Assembly (NCBI RefSeq): GCF_003014615.1
Contig: NZ_PYGI01000012.1
Coordinates: 60,973-124,972 of the forward strand
Direction of reading: 5' to 3'
Source of the DNA: Marinobacterium halophilum
GTDB lineage: Bacteria > Pseudomonadota > Gammaproteobacteria > Pseudomonadales > Balneatricaceae
DNA length: 64,000 nucleotides
Part shown: positions 37,485 through 47,668 of the stretch, one piece after another
Layout of the letters: each line of letters starts with the position of its first letter
Position numbering within the stretch: the first letter of the stretch is position 1
The notes under the pieces: generated by a model
The model's input: only the letters and a program-made list of their open reading frames with translations
Told to the model about the DNA's origin: nothing
The model's database searches: none
Translations under genes and position numbers: made by a program

Positions 37485-38924
37485 TCAGGACTCGGACCAG
37501 CCGGTCACGACTTTCACTTCCAGAAAGTCTTCCAATCCCCACGGTCCGCCTTCACGACCGTTGCCGGACTGCTTGTAACCGCCGAACGGGGCACCACCAC
37601 CCAGCATTTCGCCATTCATCTGTACCATGCCGGCACGCAGCTTGCGGGCCACACGGTTGGCTTTTTTACCATCCTGTGTCTGTACGTAATGGGTCAGACC
37701 ATACGGGCTGTCGTTGGCGATGCGGATCGCTTCTTCTTCGGTATCGAACGGGATAATCGCCAGCACCGGACCAAAGATCTCTTCACGGGCGATGGTCATC
37801 TCGTTGTGTACATCAGCAAATACCGTCGGGCGCACAAAATAGCCCTGTTCCATACCCTCAGGCTTGCCAAGACCACCGGCCACCAGGCGCGCACCCTCAT
37901 CGATTCCCTGCTGGATCAATCCCTGAATCTTATCGAACTGCGCCTCAGAGACCACCGGACCAATATGCTTGCCTTCGATTGACGCCAGATTCACTTCGGT
38001 ATTGGACGCCACCTCAATCGCCGCCTCAACGGCTGCGTCATACAATGAACGCTCCACCAGCATACGGGTCGGTGCGTTACAGGACTGGCCGCTGTTCATG
38101 AAGCAATGGCGCACACCACGTACAACCGCCTTGTCATCTGCATCAGCGAAGACAATATTGGCACCCTTGCCACCCAGTTCAAGGCTGACCCGCTTGACCG
38201 TATCGGCAGCATTTTTTGAAATGGCCACACCGGCACGGGTAGAACCGGTGAACGAGATCATGTCCACATCCGTATGCCCGGACAGCTGGCTGCCCACGCC
38301 AGCCCCGTCACCGTTGACCAGGTTGAACACCCCGGCGGGGAAACCGGCAGCATCAATCATCTCGGCAAACAGCATGGCTGATAGCGGTGCGATTTCAGAC
38401 GGCTTCAGCACCATGGTGCAGCCCGCCGCCAAAGCGGCAACCACCTTCAGCGTCACCTGATTCATCGGCCAGTTCCACGGCGTGATCAGGCCACAGACGC
38501 CAATCGGCTCATGCAGGATCTGGTTACCCGGTGCATGCTCGCCCAGCGGCGCTTCAAATTCGTATTCCCGCAGCACACGGATAAAGTTTTTCAGGTGGTT
38601 GGCACCGGTGCCCCACTGCGCGGTCTGCGCCAGCGCGATCGGCGCGCCCATTTCCAGCGAAATAGCCTCGGCCATTTCAGCCGAACGAGCCTTGTACTGA
38701 GCATAGAGCTTTTCCAGCAGCGCCAGGCGTTCTGCTTTACCGGTCTCACTCCAGCTGTCAAATGCCGCACGTGCAGCTGCAACAGCGGCATCGGTATCGG
38801 TCTGGCTGCCAAGAGAGATGACGGCACACGCCGCTTCCGTCGACGGGTTGATCACCTGCAGGTCGTGTGCCTTAGCCGGTGCAACCCAGTGTCCGTTGAT
38901 GTAAAACTCGCGTTTTTCCAACAT
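37485..38924 (-). CDS. NAD(P)-dependent aldehyde dehydrogenase
   Basis: 479-residue ALDH-superfamily enzyme oxidising an aldehyde to its acid. Catalytic Glu in ELGGKG, catalytic Cys in NSGQSCNAPTRM, and TPWNWPMNQ with the oxyanion Asn. The group with NAPTRM is broad, so the substrate is open. AGAGG precedes the ATG. Convergent with the cyclase gene, 19 bp apart. Confidence 0.93.
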   Translation of the reverse strand: MLEKREFYINGHWVAPAKAHDLQVINPSTEAACAVISLGSQTDTDAAVAAARAAFDSWSETGKAERLALLEKLYAQYKARSAEMAEAISLEMGAPIALAQTAQWGTGANHLKNFIRVLREYEFEAPLGEHAPGNQILHEPIGVCGLITPWNWPMNQVTLKVVAALAAGCTMVLKPSEIAPLSAMLFAEMIDAAGFPAGVFNLVNGDGAGVGSQLSGHTDVDMISFTGSTRAGVAISKNAADTVKRVSLELGGKGANIVFADADDKAVVRGVRHCFMNSGQSCNAPTRMLVERSLYDAAVEAAIEVASNTEVNLASIEGKHIGPVVSEAQFDKIQGLIQQGIDEGARLVAGGLGKPEGMEQGYFVRPTVFADVHNEMTIAREEIFGPVLAIIPFDTEEEAIRIANDSPYGLTHYVQTQDGKKANRVARKLRAGMVQMNGEMLGGGAPFGGYKQSGNGREGGPWGLEDFLEVKVVTGWSES

Positions 38925-39022
38925 GCGCTTTGCCTCTGTTACGACTGGAATGTTGTTATTGGCGACGGGTCGTTAATATATTCACCGTCATGCGTCCACA
39001 ATACCGACTCGGGCGCTCCGGG

Positions 39023-40972
39023 TCACGCCCCGGTCTTGGCCGTGCGACGACTGGCAGCAGGCTTGCGTGACCCTGAAGTTGTACTTTTCTTGCGCCCATA
39101 ACTGCGTTTTTTACCACGCGGCGGGGCCTTGATACCGCTCAGCACCGCAGGGCTGATCTGACTGATCAGCTGTGGCAACGCCAGCTCCAATGGTTGCATG
39201 AATCCCTGATAATTGAATGCCTTGCGGCTGATCGCATCCAGCTGGGACTCCCATTGTGCCGTCATGTCCGGTCGACTCAACGCCTCAGGCAGCGCCGCGA
39301 TCAACGCCTTGCCCGCGTCGGTCGCGTGAATCTGTTTGCCCTGACGCTGCAGAAAGCCCCGCGTGAACAGCAACTCAATAATACCGGCACGCGTCGCCTC
39401 GGTTCCCAATCCATCCGTCTCACGCAAGACCTTGCGCAACTCGACATCCTGCACAAAACGGGCAATACCCGTCATGGCGGCCAACAGGCTGGCGTCGGTC
39501 AGGGCTTTCGGTGGTTGGGTCATTTTTTCCAGCAACTCACCGTGTTCACAGTGTACATGCTCGCCTTGTGTCAGTTTCGGCAGCTGGCCCTCGGTTTCAT
39601 CCTGCGCTTCCTTGCCCAGCAGTGCTTTCCAGCCAGGTTCGGTGATCTGACGCACCTTGGCCACAAACAGGCCACCGGCAATGTCCACTTCGACACGGCG
39701 GTCGGCATAACGGCATGGTGGGTAGAACTGCATCAGGTATTGCCGAGCAATCTGGCCATACACCTGCAGTTCAGCCCGGCTAAGCCGCTCCGGCGAAGTC
39801 GCTTTGCTGGTGGGAATAATGGCATGATGGGCTTCGACTTTTTTGTCGTTCCACGCCTTCGATTTGAGGCTGAGATCAGCATTCTGTACCGCTGTCGCCA
39901 GCTCCGGTTGGGTACGGGCAATCGCCTGCGTGACCCGCGCCGCTTCACTGAAGTGTTCCGCCGGCAGGTACCGACAATCCGAACGCGGGTAGGTAATCAG
40001 ATTGTGTTTTTCATACAGAGCCTGGGCCGCGTCCAGTACGTGTTGAGCATTCAGCCCGAAGCGTTTGGCACAGTCGATCTGCAGATTCGACAGGTTGTAG
40101 GGCAATGGCACAGCCTGTTGACCAGTCTTGCGCTCATCCAGCGTCACCACGCCCGGTTGACCACTGATACGGTTGACCACATTTTCAGCCAACGCCTTCG
40201 ACAGTACGCGCCCTTCCTCATCCTGAAAACGGGCACAGGCTTCGCTCGGTTGCCAGCGTGCGGTGAAACGTTCCTGACGGTCGGTCAGCAGGTGTGCATC
40301 CACTTCATAGTAGGGTTTGGGCACAAACACATCGATCTCGGCATCGCGCTGTACCACCAGCCCCAACACCGGCGTTTGCACCCGGCCAACCGAAAGCACA
40401 CCGTCATAGCCGGCGCTGCGCCCTTTCACCGTCAACGCACGGGTCATATTGATGCCGAACAGCCAATCGGCACGGGAGCGCGCCAATGCCGACACTGACA
40501 ACGGCACGAACTCCTGATTCGATTTCAACCGCGCCAGTGCGCGGCGCACCGCCTCGGGGTTGAGATCGGAAATCAGACAGCGTTGCACTTGCGCGCGTTT
40601 GGATGCCGGTACTTTCAGGTATTCGATCACTTCATCCACCAACAACTGGCCCTCGCGGTCGGGGTCTCCGGCATGGATGATCTGATCCGCCGACTTGACC
40701 AGTTTGCGCAGTACCGACAGTTGTTTGCTCACCCCCTGGCGCGGTTTCAACTGCCACTGCTCGGGGATAATCGGCAGGTGCTCCAGCCGCCACTGCTTGA
40801 AGGCAGGGTCATAGGCATCCGGCTCTACCTGTTCCAGCAAATGACCAATACACCAGCTCACCACCTGGTCATCGCCACAGCGGATCAAGCCCTCTTCCTT
40901 TTTCTGGGGTCCGGGCAAAACGGCGGCGATGGCGCGGGCAAGGCTGGGCTTTTCGGCGATGTAGAGCTTCAT
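39023..40972 (-). CDS. topB: DNA topoisomerase III
   Basis: 649-residue type IA topoisomerase. The TOPRIM domain is clear ([13 protein letters not shown] at the start, [17 protein letters not shown] with the metal-binding acids), and the active-site Tyr is in [12 protein letters not shown]. The C-terminal ~35 residues are a basic Lys/Arg/Ser tail in place of zinc fingers, as in TopB. I chose the ATG at 40972 ([10 protein letters not shown]); the frame continues to 41194 but that part is intergenic. Confidence 0.96.
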   Translation of the reverse strand: MKLYIAEKPSLARAIAAVLPGPQKKEEGLIRCGDDQVVSWCIGHLLEQVEPDAYDPAFKQWRLEHLPIIPEQWQLKPRQGVSKQLSVLRKLVKSADQIIHAGDPDREGQLLVDEVIEYLKVPASKRAQVQRCLISDLNPEAVRRALARLKSNQEFVPLSVSALARSRADWLFGINMTRALTVKGRSAGYDGVLSVGRVQTPVLGLVVQRDAEIDVFVPKPYYEVDAHLLTDRQERFTARWQPSEACARFQDEEGRVLSKALAENVVNRISGQPGVVTLDERKTGQQAVPLPYNLSNLQIDCAKRFGLNAQHVLDAAQALYEKHNLITYPRSDCRYLPAEHFSEAARVTQAIARTQPELATAVQNADLSLKSKAWNDKKVEAHHAIIPTSKATSPERLSRAELQVYGQIARQYLMQFYPPCRYADRRVEVDIAGGLFVAKVRQITEPGWKALLGKEAQDETEGQLPKLTQGEHVHCEHGELLEKMTQPPKALTDASLLAAMTGIARFVQDVELRKVLRETDGLGTEATRAGIIELLFTRGFLQRQGKQIHATDAGKALIAALPEALSRPDMTAQWESQLDAISRKAFNYQGFMQPLELALPQLISQISPAVLSGIKAPPRGKKRSYGRKKSTTSGSRKPAASRRTAKTGA

Positions 40973-41205
40973 GATGTATCGACTGGCTGAGAATGAAAGC
41001 GCACAGGGTAAGAGATCAATCGAAACAAGTCGATAGAAAAACTGTATGCATAACCAGTTAACTGACATCAGGCAGCTATTTATCAAGATCCGCTTCTGCT
41101 TAACACATCTAAAAACCTGATCAATCCCTGTCGAAATACACCATGTTTCATCATCTCCAGCCCGACTATAGTGAATGCATCTGAACCCACGCACGGAGAT
41201 CCGTC

Positions 41206-41652
41206 ATGAATGCATCCCTGATCAACTGTTTGCTGAGCACCTCCAACAGTTTCGCACCTTTGGCCCTGCGGGTACCTGCCGGCATCATTTTCATGGCCCA
41301 CGGTGCGCAAAAACTGTTCGGTGCCTTTGGCGGGTACGGTCTGGAAGGGACTGGCCAGTGGATGGCCTCAATCGGCCTGGAACCCGGGTATCTGATGGCA
41401 CTGCTGGCGGGCAGCGCCGAGTTCTTCGGTGGGCTGGCGATTCTGATCGGTTTACTGGTCCGCCCCGCTGCCGCCGCACTGGCAATCGCCATGTTGGTAG
41501 CGATTTTTGCCGTCCACATCGGTAACGGCCTGTTCATGAGCAATAACGGCTATGAATTCGGTTTGGCGTTGCTGGCAATCTCCGCATCCCTGCTGGTTAG
41601 TGGCGGCGGTGCGCTATCCGTCGACCGCCTGTTGAATCCGCGCCAGGGCTAA
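41206..41652 (+). CDS. DoxX-family membrane protein
   Basis: 148 residues with four membrane helices. The DoxX signature RVPAGIIFMAHGAQKLFGAFGGYG and the later AGSAEFFGGLAILIGLLVRPAA are intact. DoxX proteins are poorly understood and are often linked with redox or quinone stress. TATAGT at 41167-41172 could be its -10. First gene of a likely operon with glutathionyl-hydroquinone reductase and WrbA. Confidence 0.9.
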   Translation: MNASLINCLLSTSNSFAPLALRVPAGIIFMAHGAQKLFGAFGGYGLEGTGQWMASIGLEPGYLMALLAGSAEFFGGLAILIGLLVRPAAAALAIAMLVAIFAVHIGNGLFMSNNGYEFGLALLAISASLLVSGGGALSVDRLLNPRQG

Positions 41653-41700
41653 ACACTTACCCGCGCAACACGACCCACTCGTTCACCAAAGGAGATCATC

Positions 41701-42684
41701 ATGGGCTTACTGATTGAAGGCCGCTGGGTCGACCAGTGGTACGACACCGACGCTAACCAGGGCCGCTTTGTACGCTCGGCATCACAGTTCCGCAACTGGG
41801 TGACCGCTGATGGCAGTGCCGGTTCCAGTGGCGAGGGCGGCTTCAAGGCCGAAGCTGGCCGCTATCATCTGTATGTATCACTGGCATGCCCCTGGGCACA
41901 CCGGGCATTGATTTTCAGGACGCTGAAAGGGCTGGAATCGATGATCAGCGTGTCCGTGGTCAACAGCTATATGGGTGAACACGGCTGGACCTTTGCCGAC
42001 GAGCCCGGCGCAACCGGCGATGCGCTGTACGGGCTGGATTACATGTACCAACTCTATCGGAAGGCCGACCCACACTATTCGGGTCGCGTCACCGTACCGG
42101 TGCTCTGGGACAAGCAGCGTCACACCATCGTCAATAATGAGTCCGCCGAGATCATCCGCATGCTGAATACGGCCTTTGACGGTATCGGGGCCAAGGCTGG
42201 CGACTATTATCCGCCACTGCTGCGCAGCGAGATCGACACGCTGAACGACGAGATTTATGACCGTATCAACAATGGGGTGTACAAGGCCGGTTTCGCCACC
42301 ACCCAAGAAGCGTATGAGCAGGCCGTCATGCCACTGTTCGACGCACTCGATGCACTGGAACACCGTCTGGGCTCACGCCGTTACTTGACCGGCAACACGA
42401 TCACCGAGGCCGACTGGCGGCTGTTCACCACGCTGATCCGGTTTGATGCGGTGTACCACGGCCACTTCAAATGCAATCTGCAACGCATTGTCGATTACCC
42501 CCACTTATGGGGCTATGTGCGCGAGCTGTATCAATGGCCCGGCGTGGCCGCAACCGTCAACATGGCGCACATCAAGCAGCATTACTACCGCAGCCACCAC
42601 AGCATCAATCCGACCGGTGTGGTACCGGCAGGCCCGGTTCTGGCGCTGGATTCACCCCATCAACGCGAACAATCAAGCAATTGA
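41701..42684 (+). CDS. Glutathionyl-hydroquinone reductase (Xi-class GST, YqjG-like)
   Basis: 327 residues, full length. The active-site motif CPWAHR (Cys63) is that of Xi-class glutathione transferases, which strip glutathione from glutathionyl-hydroquinones. [24 protein letters not shown] and the C-terminal helical domain ([32 protein letters not shown]) match the family. It sits between DoxX and WrbA, suggesting a quinone-detoxification operon. Confidence 0.94.
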   Translation: MGLLIEGRWVDQWYDTDANQGRFVRSASQFRNWVTADGSAGSSGEGGFKAEAGRYHLYVSLACPWAHRALIFRTLKGLESMISVSVVNSYMGEHGWTFADEPGATGDALYGLDYMYQLYRKADPHYSGRVTVPVLWDKQRHTIVNNESAEIIRMLNTAFDGIGAKAGDYYPPLLRSEIDTLNDEIYDRINNGVYKAGFATTQEAYEQAVMPLFDALDALEHRLGSRRYLTGNTITEADWRLFTTLIRFDAVYHGHFKCNLQRIVDYPHLWGYVRELYQWPGVAATVNMAHIKQHYYRSHHSINPTGVVPAGPVLALDSPHQREQSSN

Positions 42685-42715
42685 ACAACACATTCCATTT
42701 CGAGGAGAGCCAAGC

Positions 42716-43315
42716 ATGAGCAAGATTCTTGTCCTGTACTATTCGTCCTATGGCCATATTGAAACACTGGCGCAGGCAATCGCCGAAGGCGCTGAATCGG
42801 TTGATGGCAGCGACGTGGTAATCAAGCGTGTGCCGGAACTGATGCCGGAAGAGGTCGCCCGAAATGCCGGGGTTAAACTGGATCAAAGCGCGCCGATTGC
42901 AGACCCCAAGGAGTTGGCTGAATATGATGCGATCATCTTTGGCACCCCCACCCGTTTCGGTAACATGACCAGCCAGATGCGCAACTTCCTCGACCAGACC
43001 GGCGGTCTCTGGGCCGAAGGCGCACTGATCGGCAAAGTCGGCAGCGTGTTTACCAGCACCGGCACCGGTGGCGGCAACGAAACCACCATTCAGTCATTCC
43101 ACACCACCCTGTTCCATCACGGCATGGTTGTGGTCGGCATGCCGTATGCTCTGCCGGAAATGACCGATATCAGCGCCGTACACGGCGGCTCACCGCTGGG
43201 TGCCGCCACCATCGCCGGTGCCGACGGTTCACGCACCCCTTCGGAGCAGGAGCTGACCATGGCCCGCTTCCAGGGTGCTCATGTCGCTCGTATCGCCGCC
43301 AAGCTGAGCGTATGA
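42716..43315 (+). CDS. wrbA: NAD(P)H:quinone oxidoreductase WrbA
   Basis: 199-residue flavodoxin-like FMN enzyme. [44 protein letters not shown] and [11 protein letters not shown] are canonical for WrbA, which catalyses two-electron reduction of quinones. The ATG at 42716 follows GAGGAGAG; the frame is open much further upstream inside the previous gene. Third gene of the DoxX/reductase operon. Confidence 0.95.
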   Translation: MSKILVLYYSSYGHIETLAQAIAEGAESVDGSDVVIKRVPELMPEEVARNAGVKLDQSAPIADPKELAEYDAIIFGTPTRFGNMTSQMRNFLDQTGGLWAEGALIGKVGSVFTSTGTGGGNETTIQSFHTTLFHHGMVVVGMPYALPEMTDISAVHGGSPLGAATIAGADGSRTPSEQELTMARFQGAHVARIAAKLSV

Positions 43316-43320
43316 CCTAT

Positions 43321-43356
43321 CGGGCGGGTGGCGTTTATGCCCTTCGCCCGTCTTTC
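43321..43356 (+). terminator. Possible terminator of the wrbA operon
   Basis: CGGGCG/CGCCCG 6-bp stem with an 18-nt spacer followed by TCTTTC, 6 bp past the wrbA stop. It overlaps the 3' end of the convergent GNAT-C39 gene. Confidence 0.35.
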
Positions 43357-44471
43357 GAATCGCGGGCCGCAGACACCATCACTGCCGTACGCAACCCCTC
43401 CTTGCCAAAGCGGGCCATGCGCCAGAAATGGCTGCGCGGAACCGGTATATTCTGGCTGTCGATCAGTGTTTTCTCCTCATCTTCATCCACTTCCGGGTCG
43501 TGCAGGTATACGTAATGATCGTCAATCCCGGTCAGGACTACCCAGTGTGGGCTCTTGTGCCGACTGAAGCTCCAGCAGCTGATCAACATCAGCACATAGG
43601 CGCCGGATGCCAAAACCCGCTCCAGAATATCGAAACTGATTTCCGCTTCATGCTCAGTGATACCGGCGACTTGAATCTGCTCCTTGAAGTCCTGATGCAC
43701 CAGCTCCAGCACCTCTTTCTTCAGCTCGGTGCGCACGCCGTGAATGAACAACGGGCCTTCACGGTTAATATACAGCTCGACCTGAAAACCGCGACGAAAA
43801 GCCGCCAGCGCCAGCCCTCGTGGGCCACAGCCACCGTGACCAGTGGTCATAAAGATGGCAGTGGCCTCACGCCATAACTGCAGCTCATGGCGACGATCCA
43901 TCACGATGTCGGCATTCAATGCTTTCATCGCCATCAACAGCGAAGCCGGACCGCAGGTAAACGGCAGCGTCTGACCATACCAGGGCACCATGCCGGGTGT
44001 GCGAGTGTTCACGACCAGAATACGCTTCTGGAAACGCAGTGCTGGTGCGTGGTCGGCGTAATAGTCCTCATAAAAACCGAACTGGCGATAGCCGAGTTTG
44101 CGATAGAGATGGATGGCCGCCTCATTATCGGCACGAACCTCAAGCCGCAATGCCAGGCAGTCCTGCTCCAGCGCCGCAGCCTCGGCTGCCTGCAACAATT
44201 GCGGAGCCAGCCCTTGGCCGCGCATGCCCACATTCACGGCCAGTGAATACACCCGCCCTAATGCCGTGCCACGATGAAACAGTACCAATATATAACCAGC
44301 CAGGGGCAAGGCATCGGTGTAAGCCACAATCAGGGAACAATGACCGCGCTTGAGCATCCAGCGAAATTGACGTCGGCTGATACGGTCTTCAGTGAAGCTC
44401 TGCTGCTCCAGCGCGACCAGTGCGGGCAGGTCACTCAGCTGGGCGGGGCGTAAACGGATGCTCTGGGACAT
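43335..44471 (-). CDS. GNAT acetyltransferase fused to a C39-like peptidase
   Basis: 378 residues, two domains. Residues 1-150 are a RimI-like N-acetyltransferase with the acetyl-CoA loop VGMRGQGLAPQLL (81-93) and LYRKLGYRQ. Residues about 160-360 resemble peptidase C39, with a plausible triad: Cys173 in FTCGPASL, His309 in SPHWVVLTG and Asp325 in LHDPEVDE. C39 enzymes elsewhere cut leader peptides at double glycine. The gene is divergent from a RimK-like ligase gene; this pairing is recurrent in gammaproteobacteria but its substrate is unknown to me. Confidence 0.85.
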   Translation of the reverse strand: MSQSIRLRPAQLSDLPALVALEQQSFTEDRISRRQFRWMLKRGHCSLIVAYTDALPLAGYILVLFHRGTALGRVYSLAVNVGMRGQGLAPQLLQAAEAAALEQDCLALRLEVRADNEAAIHLYRKLGYRQFGFYEDYYADHAPALRFQKRILVVNTRTPGMVPWYGQTLPFTCGPASLLMAMKALNADIVMDRRHELQLWREATAIFMTTGHGGCGPRGLALAAFRRGFQVELYINREGPLFIHGVRTELKKEVLELVHQDFKEQIQVAGITEHEAEISFDILERVLASGAYVLMLISCWSFSRHKSPHWVVLTGIDDHYVYLHDPEVDEDEEKTLIDSQNIPVPRSHFWRMARFGKEGLRTAVMVSAARDSKDGRRA

Positions 44472-44617
44472 GAAGGTGACCCCTCAAAGGATTAGACCCA
44501 GATTAAGGCCTGACTGGCCTGTAACACCAGAGGCCGAAGAAATATTTTTCGGCCCCGATTGCGTCCGCTTGAGAAGCGGTTGATAGTGGCAGTTATGGCA
44601 AACCAGCAGGATGCACC

Positions 44618-46117
44618 ATGAGTAAGCTGAGAATCATCGTCGACAAGAAAGAAGACTGGCAGGCGTTCTACCCGGCAGAAGAGCTGATGAGCGCACATGA
44701 ATATCTGGCCCAGGGCACCCGCAAGGAATCAACGCCGGTGCAGATTATCAATCTGTGCCAAAACTACCGTTACCTGAGCTATGGCTACTACACCTCGCTA
44801 TTGGCTGAAGCCCGTGGGCACAAGGTGATTCCATCGATCCAGACCATTAACGACCTGGGACGCAAATCCGTCTATGGGCTGGGCATGAAAGACCTTAATA
44901 CGCTGTTGGGAAAACTGGTCGACAAACATGCAGGTCTGCGCGAACAGCTTGAGGCCGAACAGTGCCTGAAGGTCACGCTGTGCTTCGGCCATACCCTCTT
45001 CGCTCCGCTGCAGGATCTGGCCCGGCAGATTTTCGAACAGTTTCCCTGTCCGATCCTGCATCTGACCTTCCGCAAGGATGCGGCCTGGGAAATCGAAACG
45101 GTCAAGGCAGGCAACCTGACCCTGTTGACCGAAGAGGAGGAAGACCTCTTTGCCACGGCCATCGACATGTTCAGCCGCAAGCTCTGGCGCAAACCGGCCG
45201 CCCGCAAGAAGTACCGGTATGACTTGGCGATTCTGGTCGACCATGACGAGCAGCTGCCGCCCTCCGACCCCATGGCACTCAAGCATTTCATCCGGGCCGG
45301 GCGCCAGCTGGGTATTGATGTCAGCCTGATCGGCAAGAAGGACTACGGTCACCTGGCCGAATATGATGGCCTGTTCATCCGTGAAACCACGTCGATCAGC
45401 AACCACACCTATCGTTTTGCCAAAAAGGCAGAACATGAAGGACTGGTCGTATTCGACGATCCGACCTCAATCCTGCGCTGCTGCAACAAGGTATACCTGG
45501 CCGACCTGCTCGCCGCCAACGGTGTGGCCACACCCGAGACCCACCTGCTGTACAAAGGTAACCGCAAGGAACTGACCTTGCTGGCACGCTCGTTAAGTTA
45601 CCCGCGGGTGCTGAAGATTCCTGATGGGGCATTCTCCAAAGGCGTTGTTAAAGTAGGCTCTCCCGAAGAACTGATCCAGCAAGCGGAAGCGTACTTCAAG
45701 CAATCCGCTATCGTGCTGGTGCAGGAATTCATGTACACCGAGTACGACTGGCGGATCGGCATCCTGAACAACAAACCGCTGTACGCCTGCAAATACATGA
45801 TGACCCGTGGCCATTGGCAGATCTACAACCACAGCAGCGGCGAGGCAGAGTCCGGCGATTTTGAAACCCTGCCAATCCATGAAGTGCCGCCCAAAGTGCT
45901 GAAAACGGCACTTAAGGCAACCAAGCTGATCGGAGACGGGTTGTACGGCGTGGACCTGAAACAGACCGGCGACAAGGTGGTGATTATTGAAGTTAATGAT
46001 AACCCCAGTATCGATTCCGGGGTTGAAGATCTGTATCTGCAGACCAGCCTGTACCGCATGATCATGGAAGAATTTCTGCGCCGCATGGAGCGACGGCGAC
46101 TGGGGATCGGCCATTAG
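44618..46117 (+). CDS. RimK-like ATP-grasp ligase
   Basis: 499 residues. The N-terminal ~270 form an uncharacterised domain (INLCQNYRYLSYGYYTSLLAEARGHKVIPS). The C-terminal ATP-grasp domain shows the Lys of RVLKIPDGAFSKGV, VQEFMYTEYDWRIGIL, and the Mg-binding DLKQTGDKVVIIEVNDNPSID. RimK relatives add amino acids to a C terminus or side chain; together with the divergent GNAT-C39 protein it suggests peptide maturation or modification. AGGA lies 6 nt before the ATG. Confidence 0.88.
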   Translation: MSKLRIIVDKKEDWQAFYPAEELMSAHEYLAQGTRKESTPVQIINLCQNYRYLSYGYYTSLLAEARGHKVIPSIQTINDLGRKSVYGLGMKDLNTLLGKLVDKHAGLREQLEAEQCLKVTLCFGHTLFAPLQDLARQIFEQFPCPILHLTFRKDAAWEIETVKAGNLTLLTEEEEDLFATAIDMFSRKLWRKPAARKKYRYDLAILVDHDEQLPPSDPMALKHFIRAGRQLGIDVSLIGKKDYGHLAEYDGLFIRETTSISNHTYRFAKKAEHEGLVVFDDPTSILRCCNKVYLADLLAANGVATPETHLLYKGNRKELTLLARSLSYPRVLKIPDGAFSKGVVKVGSPEELIQQAEAYFKQSAIVLVQEFMYTEYDWRIGILNNKPLYACKYMMTRGHWQIYNHSSGEAESGDFETLPIHEVPPKVLKTALKATKLIGDGLYGVDLKQTGDKVVIIEVNDNPSIDSGVEDLYLQTSLYRMIMEEFLRRMERRRLGIGH

Positions 46118-46223
46118 CAGTGGCAACACCGGAGCGGGTTATCGTGCGACAGTCCGCCCTGTTCACATAACTGTAACGGCCCACCGGTTATGATCAACAT
46201 TTACCGCTAGTCCGTGATCAATT

Positions 46224-47408
46224 ATGACCGCTGCACACGACCGCTCCTTTTTTGCCATATTGCTGATTTTCCTGCGTCTGGGCCTGACCAGTTTCGGCGG
46301 CCCGGCCGCCCACCTTGGCTATTTTCGCGAAGAGTTCGTTAACCGGCGACGCTGGCTCAATGACCAGAACTATGCTGATCTGGTGGCGCTATGCCAATTC
46401 TTGCCAGGGCCGGCCAGCAGTCAGGTCGGGCTGGCACTCGGCCTGTCACGGGGCGGTTTCAAAGGCGCTCTGGCTGCCTGGTGCGGCTTTACTCTGCCCA
46501 GCGCAGTAGCCTTGATTTTGGTAGCCTACGGGGTGATGAGCCCCGACACCGGACTGCACGCAGGCATTATTCAGGGGCTGAAACTGGTCGCCGTCGCCGT
46601 GGTGGCTCAGGCCGTATGGGGAATGGGGCTGTCAATGTGCCGAGGCACCGCCAAGGTCACATTGATGGCGCTGGCCTGTTGTGCACTGCTGCTGGCCCCC
46701 AGCATCTGGTTGCAGCCACTGGTGCTGGTAATGGCCGGTATCGCCGGAACCTTCTTGTTCGGCACAGCGGCTACCGACGGTCACGTCCATCTTCCGGTTC
46801 GTGTATCGCGTCGGGTCGGCGGCGTGCTATTGACCCTGTTTACTCTGTTGCTGGCAGGTTTGCCGCTGGCTACAGCAACGCTTTCAACGCCGATACTGGA
46901 GCTGTTCGACCTGTTCTATCGTGCGGGCGCACTGGTGTTCGGGGGTGGTCACGTGGTGCTGCCGTTGCTGCAGGCCGAGACCGTAACGACCGGCCACATC
47001 AGTAAAGATCTGTTCCTCGCCGGTTATGGTGCCGCCCAAGCGGTACCCGGCCCGCTGTTTACCTTTGCCGCATATCTGGGCACCGCCATGCAACCGTTGC
47101 CCGGCTGGACCGGTGGCCTGATCGCACTGGTGGCCATTTTCACTCCGTCATTTCTGCTGGTCGCAGGTGTTCTGCCGTTCTGGAACCTGTTACGCCAGAA
47201 CACACACATTCGCTCAGCCCTTGTCGGCATCAATGCGGCTGTGGTCGGGCTGTTGCTGGCGGCATTGTATGACCCGATCTGGACCAGCAGCGTCCATTCA
47301 ACGCTCGACTTTGCCCTAGTGCTGTTGGCGTTTGTGGCGCTGCAGGTGTGGAAGCTGCCAGTGTGGCTGCTGGTACCGGTGTTTGCGTTCGGCGGCCTGC
47401 TGGCTTGA
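46224..47408 (+). CDS. chrA: Chromate transporter, ChrA family
   Basis: 394 residues with two homologous membrane halves, the long-chain CHR type. The first half has GLTSFGGPAAHLGYFREEFV and CQFLPGPASSQVGLALG; the second has RAGALVFGGGHVVLPLLQAE and AAQAVPGPLFTFAAYLG. ChrA exports chromate by proton antiport; sulfate stress roles are also proposed. It appears monocistronic. The predicted small gene on the other strand runs into its 3' end. Confidence 0.93.
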   Translation: MTAAHDRSFFAILLIFLRLGLTSFGGPAAHLGYFREEFVNRRRWLNDQNYADLVALCQFLPGPASSQVGLALGLSRGGFKGALAAWCGFTLPSAVALILVAYGVMSPDTGLHAGIIQGLKLVAVAVVAQAVWGMGLSMCRGTAKVTLMALACCALLLAPSIWLQPLVLVMAGIAGTFLFGTAATDGHVHLPVRVSRRVGGVLLTLFTLLLAGLPLATATLSTPILELFDLFYRAGALVFGGGHVVLPLLQAETVTTGHISKDLFLAGYGAAQAVPGPLFTFAAYLGTAMQPLPGWTGGLIALVAIFTPSFLLVAGVLPFWNLLRQNTHIRSALVGINAAVVGLLLAALYDPIWTSSVHSTLDFALVLLAFVALQVWKLPVWLLVPVFAFGGLLA

Positions 47409-47565
47409 GCCGAGCGAGCAGACCCGCTGTACACCGCTGAATCATCCGGCGCAGGGCTACTGCACGCAGCACCCGACTGCGCCGGTGATAACGTGCCTGA
47501 TCAATACTGCCATCCTGGCGACGATGAATTTTGCGTGTTGTGGCATCAATACTGGCGATCATCAT
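47230..47565 (-). CDS. Possible small hypothetical protein
   Basis: An open frame of 111 codons starting ATG at 47565 with GGAGG 5-6 nt upstream, divergent from the LysR gene at 47669. Its first ~50 residues (basic, RRQDGSIDQARYHRRSRVLRAVALRRMI) resemble small basic proteins found beside LysR genes in related bacteria. The remainder lies antisense to the end of chrA and looks like Pro/Thr/Ala-rich shadow sequence, so the real gene may be shorter or absent. Confidence 0.35.
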   Translation of the reverse strand: MMIASIDATTRKIHRRQDGSIDQARYHRRSRVLRAVALRRMIQRCTAGLLARLKPAGRRTQTPVPAATLAASTPAAPQTPTALGQSRALNGRCWSRSGHTMPPATARPQPH

Positions 47566-47668
47566 CAAGCCCTCCCATAAGTTCTGATGACAGCTTAAGT
47601 CCCCTTTTGTATTATGAATAACGATTAATTCAGATCATTCCAATCGTCATTCACGATGGATCATTGCC

